Below, piece by piece: positions 5,974-5,982 of a stretch of DNA of 5,982 nt. The stretch spans positions 1 through 5,982 of the forward strand of contig HF993969.1 of the NCBI GenBank assembly GCA_000436915.1, given 5' to 3'. Both the position numbers and the translations under genes were made by a program. The stretch is from Prevotella sp. CAG:1092. GTDB taxonomy: Bacteria; Bacteroidota; Bacteroidia; Bacteroidales; Bacteroidaceae. Below the pieces are notes generated by a model. It had not been told where the DNA came from. It did no database searches and saw nothing but the letters and a program-made list of their open reading frames with translations. Position 1 is the first letter of the stretch; each line of letters begins with the position of its first letter.

Positions 5974-5982
5974 TCTTGAATG

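Overview
The window looks like chromosomal DNA from the Bacteroidota, probably a Prevotella/Segatella-type member of the Bacteroidales. The reasons are a Bacteroidota-type promoter (TAnnTTTG) in front of the first gene, AT-rich leaders that mostly lack strong Shine-Dalgarno sites, a histidine kinase with a periplasmic substrate-binding-protein-like sensor of a kind common in gut Bacteroidales, and an IS1182-family transposase. The genus is inference; no rRNA or other marker gene is present.

Layout. (1) Bases 1-129 hold a short T-rich GTGAAGA-type repeat (minus-strand sense) and a promoter. (2) Bases 130-1603, plus strand, hold an overlapping two-gene unit: a lipoprotein with a complete calcineurin-like metallophosphoesterase active site, and a secreted protein that resembles a small outer-membrane beta-barrel. 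(3) Bases 1604-1696 form a convergent intergenic gap with a hairpin that probably ends the plus-strand unit. (4) Bases 1697-4052, minus strand, hold a two-component pair. The sensor kinase (649 aa) comes first in transcription order, and 43 bp later follows a receiver-only response regulator (120 aa) with no output domain. (5) Bases 4053-4295 hold the kinase leader and then the left end of an insertion sequence, with a strong 18-bp imperfect hairpin followed by six Ts. (6) Bases 4296-5756, plus strand, encode an apparently intact IS1182-family DDE transposase. (7) Bases 5757-5982 are non-coding: the probable right end of the IS, a 29-bp direct repeat at a 41-bp period, and a nested hairpin at the window edge.

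How the parts may work together. The lipoprotein phosphoesterase and barrel-like protein are probably translationally coupled and both act in the envelope, but their substrate cannot be read from sequence. The kinase and receiver look like a hybrid kinase split into two proteins: an extracytoplasmic ligand would drive phosphorylation of a receiver that must pass the signal to a partner protein, since it has no DNA-binding domain. The IS is a separate mobile unit about 165 bp upstream of the kinase start, pointing away from it. I see no clearly new multi-gene system. The least explained items are the 29-bp repeat pair, the structured IS left end, and the function of the lipoprotein/barrel pair.
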